Source of the DNA: Enterococcus larvae
GTDB taxonomy: Bacteria > Bacillota > Bacilli > Lactobacillales > Enterococcaceae
NCBI RefSeq assembly: GCF_017830045.1
Contig: NZ_JAEDXU010000012.1
Location: 50,968 to 114,967 of the forward strand
Reading direction: 5' to 3'
Length of the DNA stretch: 64,000 nucleotides
This document shows positions 9,128 to 18,702 of this stretch, piece after piece. The position numbers and the translations under genes were made by a program. How positions within the stretch are numbered: position 1 is the stretch's first letter; each line of letters opens with the position of its first letter. The notes under the pieces are model-generated. The model did no database searches. It saw only the letters and a program-made list of their open reading frames with translations, and was not told the DNA's origin.

Positions 9128-9964
9128 TTATCCTTTGACAGCTCCGCCCATACCATTCACTAAATGTTTTTGTGCAAACATGAAAAGAATGATCGATGGA
9201 ATCAAAGCAATGATACTACCTGCCGCTAATGCGCCATAATTCACGTTAAACTCACCCATCATAAAGCTCAAGCCGACTGGTAAGGTAAATTTACTTTGTA
9301 CATTCGTCAACATCAGTGCCAGCAGGAACTCGTTCCATGCATAGACGAAGATATTGATTCCAGTTGCTACAACTCCCGGTAATAATAATGGCACGATAAC
9401 TTGGCGGATCGCCTGCATTCTTGTCGCACCATCGATCGCTGCCGCTTCCTCCAGCTCAGCCGGAATCCCGGAGATGAATCCGCTCATCAGTATCGCTGAG
9501 AAAGGAATTTGTACAGCTGAATATACCAACATCAATGAAATCGGATTACTGATCATTCCGATATTGCTGAACATAACGAACAATGGAATGATCAGCATCG
9601 AACGCGGGATGAACTGTGTCATCAACAGAATCAGCATGAATACCCGTTTTCCCTTGAAATCATACCGGGCTAAAGCATAGCCGGCCAATACAGATAAGAC
9701 CAGTGTCAATAGAACGGTGCCTACACCAACAACGACACTGTTGGTAAAATATTTTTCAAACCCAACGTCATTCCAGGCATTGATGAAATTCTGGAAGGTT
9801 GGACTGGATGGTAAATACTGAAGCGGTGTTTGTATGATATCTCCTTCAGGCTTCAATGCCGTGTTCAATGTCCAATAAATCGGAAACAATGTCCAGACCA
9901 GCATCATGGCCAAAGGAAAGTAAAAGGTCAATGTTTTATCTAGTTTTCCCTGTCTATTATACAC
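9128..9964 (-). CDS. Carbohydrate ABC transporter permease (MalG type)
   Basis: 278 residues, six hydrophobic segments and the EAA loop EAAAIDGATRMQAIRQVIVP that contacts the ATPase. MalG-type inner-membrane subunit of a sugar importer. A GTG start lies four bases after the stop of the preceding permease gene, and the ribosome site (GAGGAGG) overlaps that gene's last codons, so translation is probably coupled. It is followed 16 bp later by the binding protein. Confidence 0.92.
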   Translation of the reverse strand: MYNRQGKLDKTLTFYFPLAMMLVWTLFPIYWTLNTALKPEGDIIQTPLQYLPSSPTFQNFINAWNDVGFEKYFTNSVVVGVGTVLLTLVLSVLAGYALARYDFKGKRVFMLILLMTQFIPRSMLIIPLFVMFSNIGMISNPISLMLVYSAVQIPFSAILMSGFISGIPAELEEAAAIDGATRMQAIRQVIVPLLLPGVVATGINIFVYAWNEFLLALMLTNVQSKFTLPVGLSFMMGEFNVNYGALAAGSIIALIPSIILFMFAQKHLVNGMGGAVKG

Positions 9965-9968
9965 AAGA

Positions 9969-10883
9969 CTATGCCTCCTCGAATTTAGAAATTTTCAGAT
10001 ATACTAATGCAATAATTGTCAGAATCAAGAATGCCACAACCGTCAATGCTGATCCATAACCAAAGTCACTACCGTGTACAGCTGTTTTAGCTATATACAT
10101 TGCATAGGTCATCGTTGAGTTGGCGGGTCCACCGTTGGTCAGATTGTACATCAGATCCACATTGTTGAATTCCCACACGGTTCTTAATAATGTTGTCAAT
10201 ACGATCGTCCGCTTTAATTGCGGCAATGTGATGTTAATGAATGACGTCCAACGATTTGATCCGTCCATAGCAGCTGCCTCATACAGCTCCTCTGGAATAC
10301 TTTGTAAGGAAGCCAGGATCGTCACAGCGAAGAACGGAATCCCGCGCCATAATTCTGCAACAACCACAGCGATAAACGCACTGTTTGTACTTGCCAGAAA
10401 GGCTTGTGGTTCATTGATCAGTCCAAGGTTCATTAGAATATCATTGAACACCCCCATGTGCTCGTTATACATCAAACTCCACATTACTGAAGTAAGTACT
10501 CCTGAAATTGCCCAAGGGACAAAGACAAATCCTCTAGTCAGCCCCCTGAATTTGAATTTTTTATTCAGGATCAACGCAATCCCCATCCCGAACCCGAGCT
10601 GCAGCACTACTTGAGAAACAACCCATTTCAAGCTGTTGATCAAGCTGGGAATAAAATAAGCATCTTCTGTAAATATTTTCACAAAATTATCGAAGCCGGC
10701 AAATGAATCGTAGAACGGTGCCGAGATATCGTAGTTTTGAAAGCTATAATAGAAGATTCTAGCCATCGGAAAGAACAAAAGAGCAGTGATCATGACTAAT
10801 GTCGGTAATAAGAGCAAGTAGGGTGCTTTTTGCAGCTTTTTCTTCTTCTTCTGTACTTTCGGCAGTGTAACTTCTGTTTCCAT
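9969..10883 (-). CDS. Carbohydrate ABC transporter permease (MalF type)
   Basis: 304 residues with a Lys-rich cytoplasmic N-terminus, six membrane segments and the EAA motif EAAAMDGSNRWTSFINITLP. First gene of the importer operon. The longer frame to 10934 lacks a ribosome site, while ATG at 10883 follows GTTAGGAGGAGAAAA. A candidate cre box lies about 130 bp upstream, so catabolite repression of uptake is likely. It pairs with the MalG-type subunit immediately downstream. Confidence 0.92.
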   Translation of the reverse strand: METEVTLPKVQKKKKKLQKAPYLLLLPTLVMITALLFFPMARIFYYSFQNYDISAPFYDSFAGFDNFVKIFTEDAYFIPSLINSLKWVVSQVVLQLGFGMGIALILNKKFKFRGLTRGFVFVPWAISGVLTSVMWSLMYNEHMGVFNDILMNLGLINEPQAFLASTNSAFIAVVVAELWRGIPFFAVTILASLQSIPEELYEAAAMDGSNRWTSFINITLPQLKRTIVLTTLLRTVWEFNNVDLMYNLTNGGPANSTMTYAMYIAKTAVHGSDFGYGSALTVVAFLILTIIALVYLKISKFEEA

Positions 10884-11011
10884 TTTTCTCCTCCTAACGT
10901 TTTCCATATGAATCCCACTAAAAATATCTTGCACAAAATGCGACTATTGACTAATAGAAACTATTTTCGCTGTTATCATTCAGTGACGTTCATCTATACT
11001 AATAAAATACT

Positions 11012-11026
11012 AGAAAACGGTTACAA
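11012..11026. promoter_or_regulatory. Candidate cre (CcpA) site upstream of the ABC operon
   Basis: AGAAAACGGTTACAA matches the Gram-positive consensus TGWAANCGNTNWCA at every constrained position but the first. It is placed between the importer operon and the regulator genes, about 130 bp before the first permease start. Confidence 0.6.
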
Positions 11027-11082
11027 CCAACATTCATTATTTTAAGACAAATGTATAATTTTTTAAGATAGGAGGAAATAGC

Positions 11083-11181
11083 GTGTGTTTCTTCACAAAT
11101 AAAATAATTTTGAAACGCCTAATTAAGCACGTTTATGTAGAAGCAGCCATAAACGAAAAAATACAAAAAGAAGAAAAATAG
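11083..11181 (+). CDS. Candidate 32-residue small protein
   Basis: A GTG-initiated reading frame of 32 codons. It has GGAGG at 11071-11075 spaced 7 nt from the start and a TATAAT hexamer at 11054-11059. The product would be short, basic and hydrophobic at the start (MCFFTNKIILKRL...), ending in a Lys/Glu tail. The 3' end runs into a strong hairpin. It lies between the importer operon and the two-component genes, on the opposite strand. The ribosome site and -10 box are the only support; no family was recognised and it may be fortuitous. Confidence 0.35.
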   Translation: MCFFTNKIILKRLIKHVYVEAAINEKIQKEEK

Positions 11182-11220
11182 ATAGTTAAATGATTTAACC
11201 TGCATCCTATTTTTCTTCTT
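11168..11220. terminator. Bidirectional terminator
   Basis: A 14-bp perfect stem, AAGAAGAAAAATAG with its complement, enclosing about 25 nt. It lies between the end of the response regulator gene (minus strand) and the small plus-strand frame. A/T-rich tails on both sides fit termination in both directions. Confidence 0.75.
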
Positions 11221-11257
11221 CTTCCCTGTAGACATCAGTCTTTTTCTCTACAAAGGA

Positions 11258-12739
11258 TTATTTGATCGTTTCTTTCTTTTCTTCTTCCTTATAAACATTT
11301 CGATACTGCTTCGGCGATAATCCGCTATCCTTTTTAAAGCAGCTGGAAAAGTAATTAGGATTCGTAAAGCCTGTTTCCAATGAAATATCCGTAATTGTTT
11401 TATTTGTATGACGAAGCAATTGATAGGCTGCCCCCATTCGCCGCCCAAATAAGTACTCTGTATAATTTTTCCCAGTTTCACTCTTGAATAGATTGCTTAA
11501 ATACGGTGGGGAAACATGGATGTTCTCGGCAACCAGCTGCAAGGAGATATCCTCATCTGCATAATGAGCATCAATAAATCGCTTCGCTTGCTGAATGATC
11601 GTATCTGACTTACTGCCAACCTCTTGATTCTTTTGCCAAATCGCTGCAATTTCCTTCACTGCCGACAGCATTTCTTCCACCACAGTACTGGATGTGATTT
11701 TTTGATACACAGTAAACTCATCATATACGATTGCATGCTGTGCCGCCTGAAAAAGCATAAATACCTGCTTCATCAAAAACGGCCGAATTTGCGACAGCGG
11801 CAATGTCATTAGGCTACCATTCAACTCCAAGGAGTCTAGGATTTCATAGACCCGTTTTGGTGCTCGATTCTCGATTTGCTGTCCTAATCTCTGCTCCAGC
11901 TCGATCAGTACCGGCGAAAAATCCAAACGAGATCTTTGCGGATCATAGACATAGACGCCCGGCTGATCAAATTTACTTTTTTCAAAGCTGATGCGCGCTT
12001 CAACAATCTTCTCTCCAAGAACCTCCGGTTGATCACTGATAATACTAAGACCGATCCAGCCTTCTTGCCTATTTAAAAACTCCCTAAGCTCCGGGCTGTT
12101 CTGCCATCTATAAAACGCCTCCTGCTGATCCCTCAAATGAATCAATGCAAAATACGTATTATCCTCCAATCGAAGAACTTCTTTTTGAAAGCCTGATGGG
12201 ATCTCAAGTGTTCCCTTATTCAGAAAATAGCACATACATAAATAACTGCTGTCGATTGGAAACAATGTATTGATTTGCTCATTTCCTTCCTGCTTCTTTG
12301 ACAGGATAATTCCCTTTACCAGTTCTCTTCTCTGATATTCCCAAGAAGCCTGTTCGTTCATCGCTTCCTCTTCCACCAGCTTGAATGCTTCATCAACCTG
12401 AGGCAGTAAGACAGACGCATCGACTGGCTTTAAAATATAGTCAAAGGCCTTCAAGCTGACTGCTGACTGTGCATAACTGAACTCGCTGTATCCTGTCAAA
12501 AATATAATCTGACAGGCCTTATTCAAGCTTGCGATCTCTTTGCCCATCGCAAGCCCATCAACAAAGGGCATATTGATATCTGATAAAACAACTTGCGGTA
12601 TGTTCTCTCTATAGCATTCAAGTCCTTTTTGTCCATTATCTGCTTCAAATATCTCGGTCACACCAATGGTTTCCCAAGGAAGGGACATCAATGCTTTGCG
12701 AATGATCCACTCATCTTCTACAATTAATAGCTTTCTCAT
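11258..12739 (-). CDS. Response regulator, AraC type (YesN-like)
   Basis: 493 residues. An N-terminal receiver (1-120) carries the acidic pair E8/D9, phosphoacceptor D54 in VVLSDINMP, and K102-type lysine in ILKPVD. A long linker follows, then a C-terminal AraC HTH pair (about 385-485, ending in GFTNPNYFSSCFKKDSGLSP). The partner of the histidine kinase encoded just upstream. In other Firmicutes YesN/YesM pairs activate genes for uptake and breakdown of pectic oligosaccharides, which fits this neighbourhood. It is the last gene of the GH28-kinase-regulator run and is followed by a terminator. Confidence 0.93.
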   Translation of the reverse strand: MRKLLIVEDEWIIRKALMSLPWETIGVTEIFEADNGQKGLECYRENIPQVVLSDINMPFVDGLAMGKEIASLNKACQIIFLTGYSEFSYAQSAVSLKAFDYILKPVDASVLLPQVDEAFKLVEEEAMNEQASWEYQRRELVKGIILSKKQEGNEQINTLFPIDSSYLCMCYFLNKGTLEIPSGFQKEVLRLEDNTYFALIHLRDQQEAFYRWQNSPELREFLNRQEGWIGLSIISDQPEVLGEKIVEARISFEKSKFDQPGVYVYDPQRSRLDFSPVLIELEQRLGQQIENRAPKRVYEILDSLELNGSLMTLPLSQIRPFLMKQVFMLFQAAQHAIVYDEFTVYQKITSSTVVEEMLSAVKEIAAIWQKNQEVGSKSDTIIQQAKRFIDAHYADEDISLQLVAENIHVSPPYLSNLFKSETGKNYTEYLFGRRMGAAYQLLRHTNKTITDISLETGFTNPNYFSSCFKKDSGLSPKQYRNVYKEEEKKETIK

Positions 12740-12817
12740 TGTCTTTTCTCCTCACCCATCTGATTCTCCGATACTATTGATTGATGCAATCCCAATCATG
12801 TCTTTTGAAATGCCCTT

Positions 12818-14557
12818 CTATTTTTCCTCTCCCTTTGGTATCACGATTTTGATCAGTGTTCCGTTTTTACAGTTTTCGATCCATAGTCCATAAGAAGAAC
12901 CAAAGCAGTTTTTGATTCGCAGATTGACACTTCTCAGACCGATTCCAGTCACTTTACGACTGCTTAAAGAAGACAGATTGATTTCTTCATTGATGATTTC
13001 CAGTTGTTCATCTGATATCCCTCGACCATTATCTTTTATGATCAACAGGACATCTCCGTTGCTTTCCTTTACCTGAATCTCTAAAAGTCCTTTACCAGTC
13101 AACTCCTTCAGCCCGTGATAAATCGAATTTTCAACAACCGGCTGCAGTGAAATTTTAGGGATCAATGCCTGCAGCAGCTTCGGATTCTCTACTGCTATCG
13201 TATAATCAAAGCGATCTCTATAGCGGTAACTCATGATCATCAAATAGTTTTGAACGTGATCCAGCTCTTCTTCAAGAGTGATCAGTAAATTCCCTTTACT
13301 GATCCCTGTTCGATAGAATTCTGCTAAAGAACGGGTCATAAGTGACGCATCCTTATTCATTCCCATATCACTTAAACTCTGGATAGAGTACAACGTATTG
13401 TAAAGGAAATGCGGATTGATTTGTGACTGCAGCAGCTCGATTTCCAAACGACTTCGTTCATCATAATTTTTTTCGTTTTCATTAAGCAGTCGCTCATTTT
13501 TTTCAATCATGGAATTGAAGCTGCTGTATAAAACAGCCAGCTCGTTAAAATGCTTTTGATTGATTGCCAGAGGTCCTTTATGATCCGTGATACTGGTTGC
13601 TTCGATTTCTCTCGCTAGATTTTGGATCGGTTTTGAAATATAACGTCCCACAACGATCACCATTAGTGTCCCGGCAAGAAATAAAAACAAGAACAAAGCT
13701 GCCGCCAAGGTCAGATAGGCCGACTGACTTTTCTGTAAATCCTTATCCGGAAACACTGCCACTAGCTGCCATTGGTTCAAGCTAAAGGTTTGACTTTCAA
13801 TATGATAGCTCATACCATCTGCAGATTTGACCTGCCAATTATCATCCAGATCTTGAAACAGCTCTTTGGGGAATAATCGATCAGATTTTGAAATATTCAT
13901 TGTCGGACTAACTAGAAACAGACGACCATTATCCGTTATAAAGCTTTCATTCAGAAGATTTTCAATATATTCATACCGCAGATTAAAGACGATCACACCA
14001 CTTGCCTCAGAGGAGCTGTCCCCAATGATTTTGCAGATAGAAATTGTTTTTCGTTCATTCTGGGAAAAAGGACTTTCGGTAAAATCCAGCCAGAAATATT
14101 TAGCTTCACCATTTGCCAGATCAAAAAACGTATGGTAATTGATTTCATTCAGGCCCTGAGCGATCTCACCACCATTAAAGAAGAACTCCCCGTCATTTAC
14201 ATTGATGTAAATCGAATCAAGAATATCCTGAAATCGATAGTACAGGTCTTTGATGCTGCTGTTCATATTGACGGCTTGCCTCAGTGCATCACTTTCATTA
14301 TTGATCACCTCAAGCAAGTTCGGATTATTATTCAGATTTACGACCTGTTCGAACATCTGATCAAAGGTTCGCTCCAGCACACTGTATCGATCCTTCACAG
14401 TGTTCTCTACATTTGTATAGGCAGTATCAGTTACCTCTCTTGTTGTCGTCACGCTGGAAAATATCAATGAAAATATAATGATGACGGCCACAAATAAAAT
14501 ATAAAACGTGTTGAGAACTGTATTTAATGAACGGGACTTTTCTTGTTTTTCCTTCAT
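12818..14557 (-). CDS. Sensor histidine kinase (YesM-like, His_kinase family)
   Basis: 579 residues. A TM helix near residues 15-35, an extracellular sensor domain of about 245 residues, and a second TM near 280-305 are followed by a HAMP domain. The His_kinase box QINPHFLYNTL and the ATPase domain (N-box PVVENSIYHG, DNGRGIS) complete it. A membrane sensor that phosphorylates the AraC-type regulator encoded 78 bp downstream. The sensor domain would see an extracellular sugar, perhaps via the binding lipoprotein; this is inference. It starts 49 bp after the GH28 gene, probably the same transcript. Confidence 0.93.
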   Translation of the reverse strand: MKEKQEKSRSLNTVLNTFYILFVAVIIIFSLIFSSVTTTREVTDTAYTNVENTVKDRYSVLERTFDQMFEQVVNLNNNPNLLEVINNESDALRQAVNMNSSIKDLYYRFQDILDSIYINVNDGEFFFNGGEIAQGLNEINYHTFFDLANGEAKYFWLDFTESPFSQNERKTISICKIIGDSSSEASGVIVFNLRYEYIENLLNESFITDNGRLFLVSPTMNISKSDRLFPKELFQDLDDNWQVKSADGMSYHIESQTFSLNQWQLVAVFPDKDLQKSQSAYLTLAAALFLFLFLAGTLMVIVVGRYISKPIQNLAREIEATSITDHKGPLAINQKHFNELAVLYSSFNSMIEKNERLLNENEKNYDERSRLEIELLQSQINPHFLYNTLYSIQSLSDMGMNKDASLMTRSLAEFYRTGISKGNLLITLEEELDHVQNYLMIMSYRYRDRFDYTIAVENPKLLQALIPKISLQPVVENSIYHGLKELTGKGLLEIQVKESNGDVLLIIKDNGRGISDEQLEIINEEINLSSLSSRKVTGIGLRSVNLRIKNCFGSSYGLWIENCKNGTLIKIVIPKGEEK

Positions 14558-14606
14558 CCTTTGATCGATCCTCTCTATAAAAATAGTTCTCTTATTCCCG
14601 CTCTAT

Positions 14607-15947
14607 TCATATCCTGTCAAATTGATTCTTTCCCAAGCTCTTTGCACGACAATTCAGGATCTCTATTTCTCTTGAATCTTCAATCTGAAACGCTTCCCCT
14701 AGATGGTTTTCTATTGTTACTCGTTCAAAAATGATATTCTCTGCAAAATGAACGATAAAGCCTTGATTTTTCATTTTTTCGATGCCCATCATCATTGCCG
14801 GCTCACCTGCTTCTGCTTTTTCAGCTAAAGAAACTCGAACATTATCAAAAGTGATATCAGAGGCATATTGCTCCGCTAAGCCATAGATGAAACCAGCCGA
14901 GGCTTGTACATTTTCAGCTGTGATATTCGTGAAATGAATTCTTCTAAAGCAAGGGGTCTCATCTGTGACTGGCTGAGGATTCTTATCCCAAACATATTTC
15001 TCCTCGCCCTTCGGCCCCCAAAAATAGTATAAATTGATAATAAATGGACACACTACATTTTCCATGACAATATTGCTGATGCGAATATCCTCTACAATGC
15101 CGCCTCTTCCACGACGTGATTTCAAGCGAATCCCACGATCCGTTCCTTGAAACACACAATTAGAAATCGTCACATGACGAATATCACCGCTCATTTCACT
15201 TCCCAGAACAACACCGCCATGTCCATGAACCATCGTGCAATTTGTGATCGTCACATTCTCACAGGAAATCCACTCCTCCGTCTCTTCTGTTCCTGCTTTG
15301 ATTGCAATACAGTCATCTCCAACATCAATATGGCAATTGCTGATACGAACATTCTTACAGGATTCCGGATCGATTCCATCTGTATTAGGAGAATCAGCTG
15401 GATTCAAGATCGATACATTGTCTATTGTGATGTTTTCACAAATAATTGGATGAACTGTCCAGCTAGGTGAGTTCGTTAGGCGAACATCTCTGATAGTTAT
15501 CCTAGTACATTCTTGAAAGCTAATCAGATTCGGTCTTGGAAACTTAAGTTTCTCCCGCTCATTGCGAAATAGCTGCCACCATTTTTTCCCATTACCATCA
15601 ATCACACCAAAGCCGGTCACCGAGATATTTTCTGCATTTTCTGCATATAAACAAGAGGCATAGACTTGCTGCTGCACCCCTTCCCAACGAGAAGAAACGA
15701 CAGGATAATCTGCCTGATCGTCAGAAAATTTTAAAATAGCTCCAGGCATTAAATAAAGAGAAATATTACTTTTCAAGAAAAGTGCTCCTGTCATAAAAAT
15801 CCCTGTTGGAATAACTACCCTTCCCCCACCATTCTCAGCTGCCGTATCAATTGCTTGCTGAATTGCAATAGTATTCATTTTCTTATCGGGTGATGCACCA
15901 AAATCTGTAACGGTATAAATGCTCTCTTTCACAGGTTCCAATTTCAT
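14607..15947 (-). CDS. Glycoside hydrolase family 28 (polygalacturonase/exo-galacturonosidase)
   Basis: 446 residues with the right-handed beta-helix pattern of GH28 and its catalytic signatures: NTDGIDP, GDDCIAIK, GHGGVVLGSE, and RGIRLKS in place of the usual RIK. The three catalytic aspartates of the family are therefore present. There is no signal peptide, so it acts in the cytoplasm on imported oligogalacturonides, releasing galacturonate. Start at 15947 follows AGGAGGAG; the extra ten codons upstream lack a ribosome site. It heads an apparent operon with the YesM/YesN-type pair, divergent from the LacI regulator, with an operator-like box between them. Confidence 0.93.
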   Translation of the reverse strand: MKLEPVKESIYTVTDFGASPDKKMNTIAIQQAIDTAAENGGGRVVIPTGIFMTGALFLKSNISLYLMPGAILKFSDDQADYPVVSSRWEGVQQQVYASCLYAENAENISVTGFGVIDGNGKKWWQLFRNEREKLKFPRPNLISFQECTRITIRDVRLTNSPSWTVHPIICENITIDNVSILNPADSPNTDGIDPESCKNVRISNCHIDVGDDCIAIKAGTEETEEWISCENVTITNCTMVHGHGGVVLGSEMSGDIRHVTISNCVFQGTDRGIRLKSRRGRGGIVEDIRISNIVMENVVCPFIINLYYFWGPKGEEKYVWDKNPQPVTDETPCFRRIHFTNITAENVQASAGFIYGLAEQYASDITFDNVRVSLAEKAEAGEPAMMMGIEKMKNQGFIVHFAENIIFERVTIENHLGEAFQIEDSREIEILNCRAKSLGKNQFDRI

Positions 15948-16103
15948 AGATTTTAAACTCCTCCTACTTCTAACCAAAGTCTTTAGTTACAATTTACCGC
16001 TTCTTTTGATTGAATGCCTTTTCATTTCCAGACAACTCTTTTACCGCAGAATCGTCTCTTCCACAATAGACTATCATACTTTGTAAGAAAATCCAATCAC
16101 ATT

Positions 16104-16116
16104 TTCACGTGTGCAT
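16104..16116. promoter_or_regulatory. Operator-like motif, copy 1
   Basis: TTCACGTGTGCAT, identical over 13 bp to 17233-17245. It lies between the divergent GH28 and lacI genes, 26 bp before the lacI -35 box. The core CACGTG is palindromic. Proposed binding site of the adjacent LacI-family protein. Confidence 0.6.
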
Positions 16117-16141
16117 TGCTGTTAAACAAGGATTTTTTATA

Positions 16142-16170
16142 TTGACAACAGAAGAAATTCATACTATGAT
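16142..16170 (+). promoter_or_regulatory. Promoter of the LacI-family gene
   Basis: TTGACA, exactly 17 bp spacer, TATGAT, followed 36 bp later by the start codon. The related sequence GTTAACGTTCAC directly after the -10 box could be an additional operator. Confidence 0.8.
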
Positions 16171-16205
16171 GTTAACGTTCACAATTATTGAAAACGAGGT
16201 GAGCT

Positions 16206-17210
16206 ATGGTAACCATAAAAGACATTGCAAAAGTTGCAGGCGTCTCTCATACGACTGTTTCTCGTGCATTGAATGATAACCCATTGATCAAGCTCGATAC
16301 ACGAAAAAAAATCCAACAGATTGCAGAAGAATTGAATTATGTTCCGAATTTCAATGCTAAAAGCTTGGTCAATCAAAAAAATTACATGATTGGACTGTTT
16401 TTTTCCAGTATCGATCAAGGGACTAGTTCAAGCTTTCTAGTCGATGTAATCACCGGTATTCATTCTATTTTAGATGAGAGCTATAGTCTATCTGTCGAGG
16501 GTATCGATGAAATTCGAGCACTGGAACGGGTCAATTTTCAGCGTTATGACGGCATTGTGATTATGAGCCAAAGTGACAATGATGGTGCCTTTATCGACTA
16601 TGTCAAGCAGCAGAAGATTCCTTTTGTTGTTTTGAATCGTCCATTGGAGGATAAAGAGATTATCAATGTTCTTGCTGATGATGCTGAAGGTGTGACGGAA
16701 GCGATTGATTATGCGATACAATTAGGACACAAAAAAATTGCTTATATTGGAGGAAAAGACGATTTTCGCTCTTCCAATGAACGTAAGCAAGGTCTAATCA
16801 ACAGTATGGAAAAAAATCAGGTGCCGATAAATCCTGACTTTTTCTTTCGTGGTGACTACAGCATTGAGAGCGGGTTTGCCGAAATGAAGCATATCTTAGC
16901 CCTATCTACTCTTCCTACACTTGTGTTTTGTGCAAATGACGATATGGCTATCGGTGCGATGCGTGCCGCTGCGGAAAAAGGATTTCAAATTCCAACAGAT
17001 ATTTCCTTGATTGGATTTGATGACAGCAAGCTAGTTGCCTATCTGAATCCACCGCTGACAACAGTCCATAAACCAATCAAAAAAATCAGTCAGACAGGAA
17101 CTGAGCTGTTACTAAAAATGATTGATGGAGAAAAAATCGAGCCGCAGCAATACCGAGTTAAAACCAGTCTGCAAATCAGAGAATCTGTTTCAGCTATTTC
17201 AAAGACGTAA
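16206..17210 (+). CDS. LacI/GalR family repressor of hexuronate genes
   Basis: 334 residues. The N-terminal LacI HTH and hinge are clear (TIKDIAKVAGVSHTTVSRAL, residues 3-22, then ARKSL-like hinge at about 50-57), followed by a periplasmic-binding-like effector domain. It lies directly upstream of uxaB and divergent from the GH28 gene. A 13-bp motif repeated on both sides of it is a plausible operator, suggesting a KdgR/UxaR-like repressor relieved by a hexuronate intermediate. Ribosome site GAGGTGAGCT. Effector identity is inference. Confidence 0.9.
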   Translation: MVTIKDIAKVAGVSHTTVSRALNDNPLIKLDTRKKIQQIAEELNYVPNFNAKSLVNQKNYMIGLFFSSIDQGTSSSFLVDVITGIHSILDESYSLSVEGIDEIRALERVNFQRYDGIVIMSQSDNDGAFIDYVKQQKIPFVVLNRPLEDKEIINVLADDAEGVTEAIDYAIQLGHKKIAYIGGKDDFRSSNERKQGLINSMEKNQVPINPDFFFRGDYSIESGFAEMKHILALSTLPTLVFCANDDMAIGAMRAAAEKGFQIPTDISLIGFDDSKLVAYLNPPLTTVHKPIKKISQTGTELLLKMIDGEKIEPQQYRVKTSLQIRESVSAISKT

Positions 17211-17232
17211 GTCTTTGTTTTGAATAAAAATG

Positions 17233-17245
17233 TTCACGTGTGCAT
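17233..17245. promoter_or_regulatory. Operator-like motif, copy 2
   Basis: TTCACGTGTGCAT, same as 16104-16116, 30 bp before the uxaB start codon and 22 bp after the lacI stop. Its position over the uxaBA leader supports negative control of the hexuronate genes. Confidence 0.6.
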
Positions 17246-17274
17246 AAAAATAAAAAAAGGAGTTTGATCAACCA

Positions 17275-18702
17275 ATGAAAAGACTATCAAAAAAATTAAT
17301 CGAAACAACAAAGGAACAGCCAATCAAAATCATTCAATTTGGAGAAGGAAATTTCATGAGAGGCTTTGTGGACTGGCAGGTTCAAGAAATGAACAAGCAG
17401 CAGCTGTTCAAGGGGAATGTGGCTGTTGTCCAGCCCATCGATCAAGGGCTCGGTGATATGCTGAAGGAGCAAGACTATCTCTATACCGTTATTCTGGAAG
17501 GATTACTGAATAAGGAAATCATCAACACCTCAGAAGTGATTTCTGTGATCGACACCGTCATCAATCCATATAGAGATTGGAACAACTATCTAGCTTTGGC
17601 CGAAAACGATACAATCGAATTCATTGTTTCCAATACGACAGAAGCTGGGATTCAATACAACCCACAGGACCAACTATCAGATATGCCTCAGCAAAGCTAC
17701 CCTGGGAAACTGACTGCTCTATTGTACAAACGTTTTGAGTTAGGAAAAAAGGGCTTTACCATCATCCCTTGTGAGCTGATCGATCGTAATGGAGAGAAAT
17801 TGAAGGAAATTGTTCTGACCTATGCCCAAGATTGGAAACTAGGTAATGATTTTAAACAATGGATCGAAAATGAAAATACTTTTTGTTGTAGTCTGGTTGA
17901 TCGAATCGTTCCAGGATATCCAAGAGATTCAGCTGCTGAGTTAAATGAAAAACATGGTTACGAGGATCAGCTGATGGTCAAAGCAGAGCCTTTCATGCTA
18001 TGGGTCATTGAAGGTCCGCAAGCTTTGAAAGAGACACTACCATTAGAAAAAGCCGGTCTGAATGTTATTGTCACAGACGACATGACACCTTATCGTCAGA
18101 GAAAAGTCCATTTACTAAATGGTCCTCACACAACGATGGTGCCTTTAGCTTTACTGGCTGACGTTGAAACAGTTGAGGACGTTATGAAGGATCAGGATTT
18201 CAGATACTTTGTTGATCATCTGTTTGCGGATGAGCTGATTCCAATGCTTAGTCTTCCGGAAAACGAACTGGCAGATTATGCGGAACAGATCAAGGAACGA
18301 TTTTTGAATCCCTTTGTTCATCATATGCTGACTTCTATTGCTTTGAACAGTGTCTCAAAATATAAGGCTCGTCTACTCCCTGTACTCTTGGATTATCAAC
18401 AGAGGAGATCTGAACTGCCGCCTTATATGACAGCTGCACTGGCAGCCTTGATTCTTTCTTATCGTGGAGAAAAAATCAAACCGCAAGATGATGAGGCTGT
18501 TCTTGCGATTTTTGCTGATGCTTGGCAGACACCGGAAACCGCAGTCGAAGTCATTCTTTCAAAAGAATCCCTGTGGGGACAGGATCTCACTACTATAAAA
18601 GAGCTGCCCAATCAAGTACAACACTATATTGAACAACTGGAAACGATTGGCTCCAGAAAACTGATCCAGAAATTAAACAAAGGAGAGAAAGTTTATGCCT
18701 GA
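17275..18702 (+). CDS. uxaB: Tagaturonate reductase (altronate oxidoreductase)
   Basis: 475 residues of the mannitol dehydrogenase/UxaB family: N-terminal Rossmann-like start IIQFGEGNFMRGFVDWQ, and the C-terminal helical domain carrying RKVHLLNGPHT. It reduces D-tagaturonate to D-altronate with NADH, in the cytosol. It follows lacI by 65 bp, with an operator-like box in between, and its 3' end overlaps uxaA by 8 bp, so the two are translationally linked. The ribosome site AAAGGAG is slightly far (12 nt) from the ATG. Confidence 0.93.
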   Translation: MKRLSKKLIETTKEQPIKIIQFGEGNFMRGFVDWQVQEMNKQQLFKGNVAVVQPIDQGLGDMLKEQDYLYTVILEGLLNKEIINTSEVISVIDTVINPYRDWNNYLALAENDTIEFIVSNTTEAGIQYNPQDQLSDMPQQSYPGKLTALLYKRFELGKKGFTIIPCELIDRNGEKLKEIVLTYAQDWKLGNDFKQWIENENTFCCSLVDRIVPGYPRDSAAELNEKHGYEDQLMVKAEPFMLWVIEGPQALKETLPLEKAGLNVIVTDDMTPYRQRKVHLLNGPHTTMVPLALLADVETVEDVMKDQDFRYFVDHLFADELIPMLSLPENELADYAEQIKERFLNPFVHHMLTSIALNSVSKYKARLLPVLLDYQQRRSELPPYMTAALAALILSYRGEKIKPQDDEAVLAIFADAWQTPETAVEVILSKESLWGQDLTTIKELPNQVQHYIEQLETIGSRKLIQKLNKGEKVYA

